From assembly GCA_003972845.1 (NCBI GenBank), contig QOAV01000050.1:1-8157 (forward strand): DNA of 8,157 nt, read 5' to 3'. How positions within the stretch are numbered: position 1 is the stretch's first letter; every line of letters starts with the position of its first letter. The position numbers and the translations under genes are program-made. This document shows positions 8,071-8,157 of this stretch, piece after piece. Under the pieces are notes generated by a model. It was not told where the DNA came from. It saw only the letters and a list, made by a program, of their open reading frames with translations, and did no database searches. The DNA is from Gammaproteobacteria bacterium. GTDB lineage: Bacteria > Pseudomonadota > Gammaproteobacteria > QOAV01.

Positions 8071-8157
8071 CCGACTACCAACCCATCGACTGCGGTATTC
8101 ACAGCGAGTACGAAGTCGCCATACTGCGCGGCAAGCCCATACGCCTGCGCTGGCGCG
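8067..8157 (+). CDS. Partial Rof-like (Rho-binding antiterminator) protein
   Basis: This open frame runs off the window end. It begins with a GTG whose bases overlap the TGA of the preceding gene (GTGA at 8067-8070), a typical operon junction. The 30 visible residues start MTDYQPIDCGIHSEYEVAIL with the GTG read as Met and continue RGKPIRLRWR. The YxPIxCxxHxExE pattern at the very N-terminus, then a basic hydrophobic strand, is characteristic of the Rof/YaeO family. E. coli Rof binds the transcription terminator Rho and inhibits Rho-dependent termination. Family members are about 80-90 residues, so roughly a third is seen. The assignment rests on a short stretch and should be treated as probable. 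Confidence 0.62.
   Translation, partial: MTDYQPIDCGIHSEYEVAILRGKPIRLRWR

Overview
The window looks like an ordinary chromosomal housekeeping segment of a gammaproteobacterium with moderately high GC. The evidence is an E. coli-type NADP isocitrate dehydrogenase, an RlmI of the same 396-residue length as the E. coli enzyme, and a release factor 3, together with a lipase-maturation-factor-like membrane protein and a Rof-like gene. There are no transposases, integrases, phage genes, CRISPR arrays, tRNAs or rRNAs, and no intergenic gap exceeds about 220 bases. I cannot name the genus.

Layout. Positions 1-62 hold a 12-bp palindrome and a pair of near-identical 13-mers. From 1735 leftwards on the minus strand runs icd, followed 8 nt after its stop by a small glyoxalase-fold (VOC, GLOD5-like) gene, probably in the same transcript. 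Divergently, from 1940 rightwards, come two tandem NlpC/P60 cell-wall hydrolase paralogues. The first is a lipoprotein; the second lacks the lipobox cysteine and carries a hydrophobic N-terminal segment instead. Each seems to have its own transcription unit, because a terminator-like hairpin and a sigma70-like promoter lie between them. rlmI (4351 down to 3161, minus strand) converges on the second hydrolase and is divergent from prfC (4457-6025), which has a consensus TATAAT box just upstream. After prfC and a hairpin comes a 488-residue polytopic membrane protein of the lipase maturation factor family (6118-7584). A 126-bp gap with three inverted repeats follows. Next is an unrecognised 119-residue protein (7711-8070), whose stop overlaps the GTG start of a partial gene that reads like the N-terminus of a Rof (Rho-binding antiterminator) protein and runs off the window.

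Functional picture. icd serves the TCA cycle, the two NlpC/P60 proteins probably remodel peptidoglycan in the envelope, and rlmI and prfC both serve translation, though divergent and not co-transcribed. The last pair may be tied to transcription termination. I see no clear undescribed multi-gene system. The points most worth following are the tandem hydrolases with different membrane anchoring, and the terminator-like hairpin immediately ahead of the unknown gene and Rof-like gene pair.
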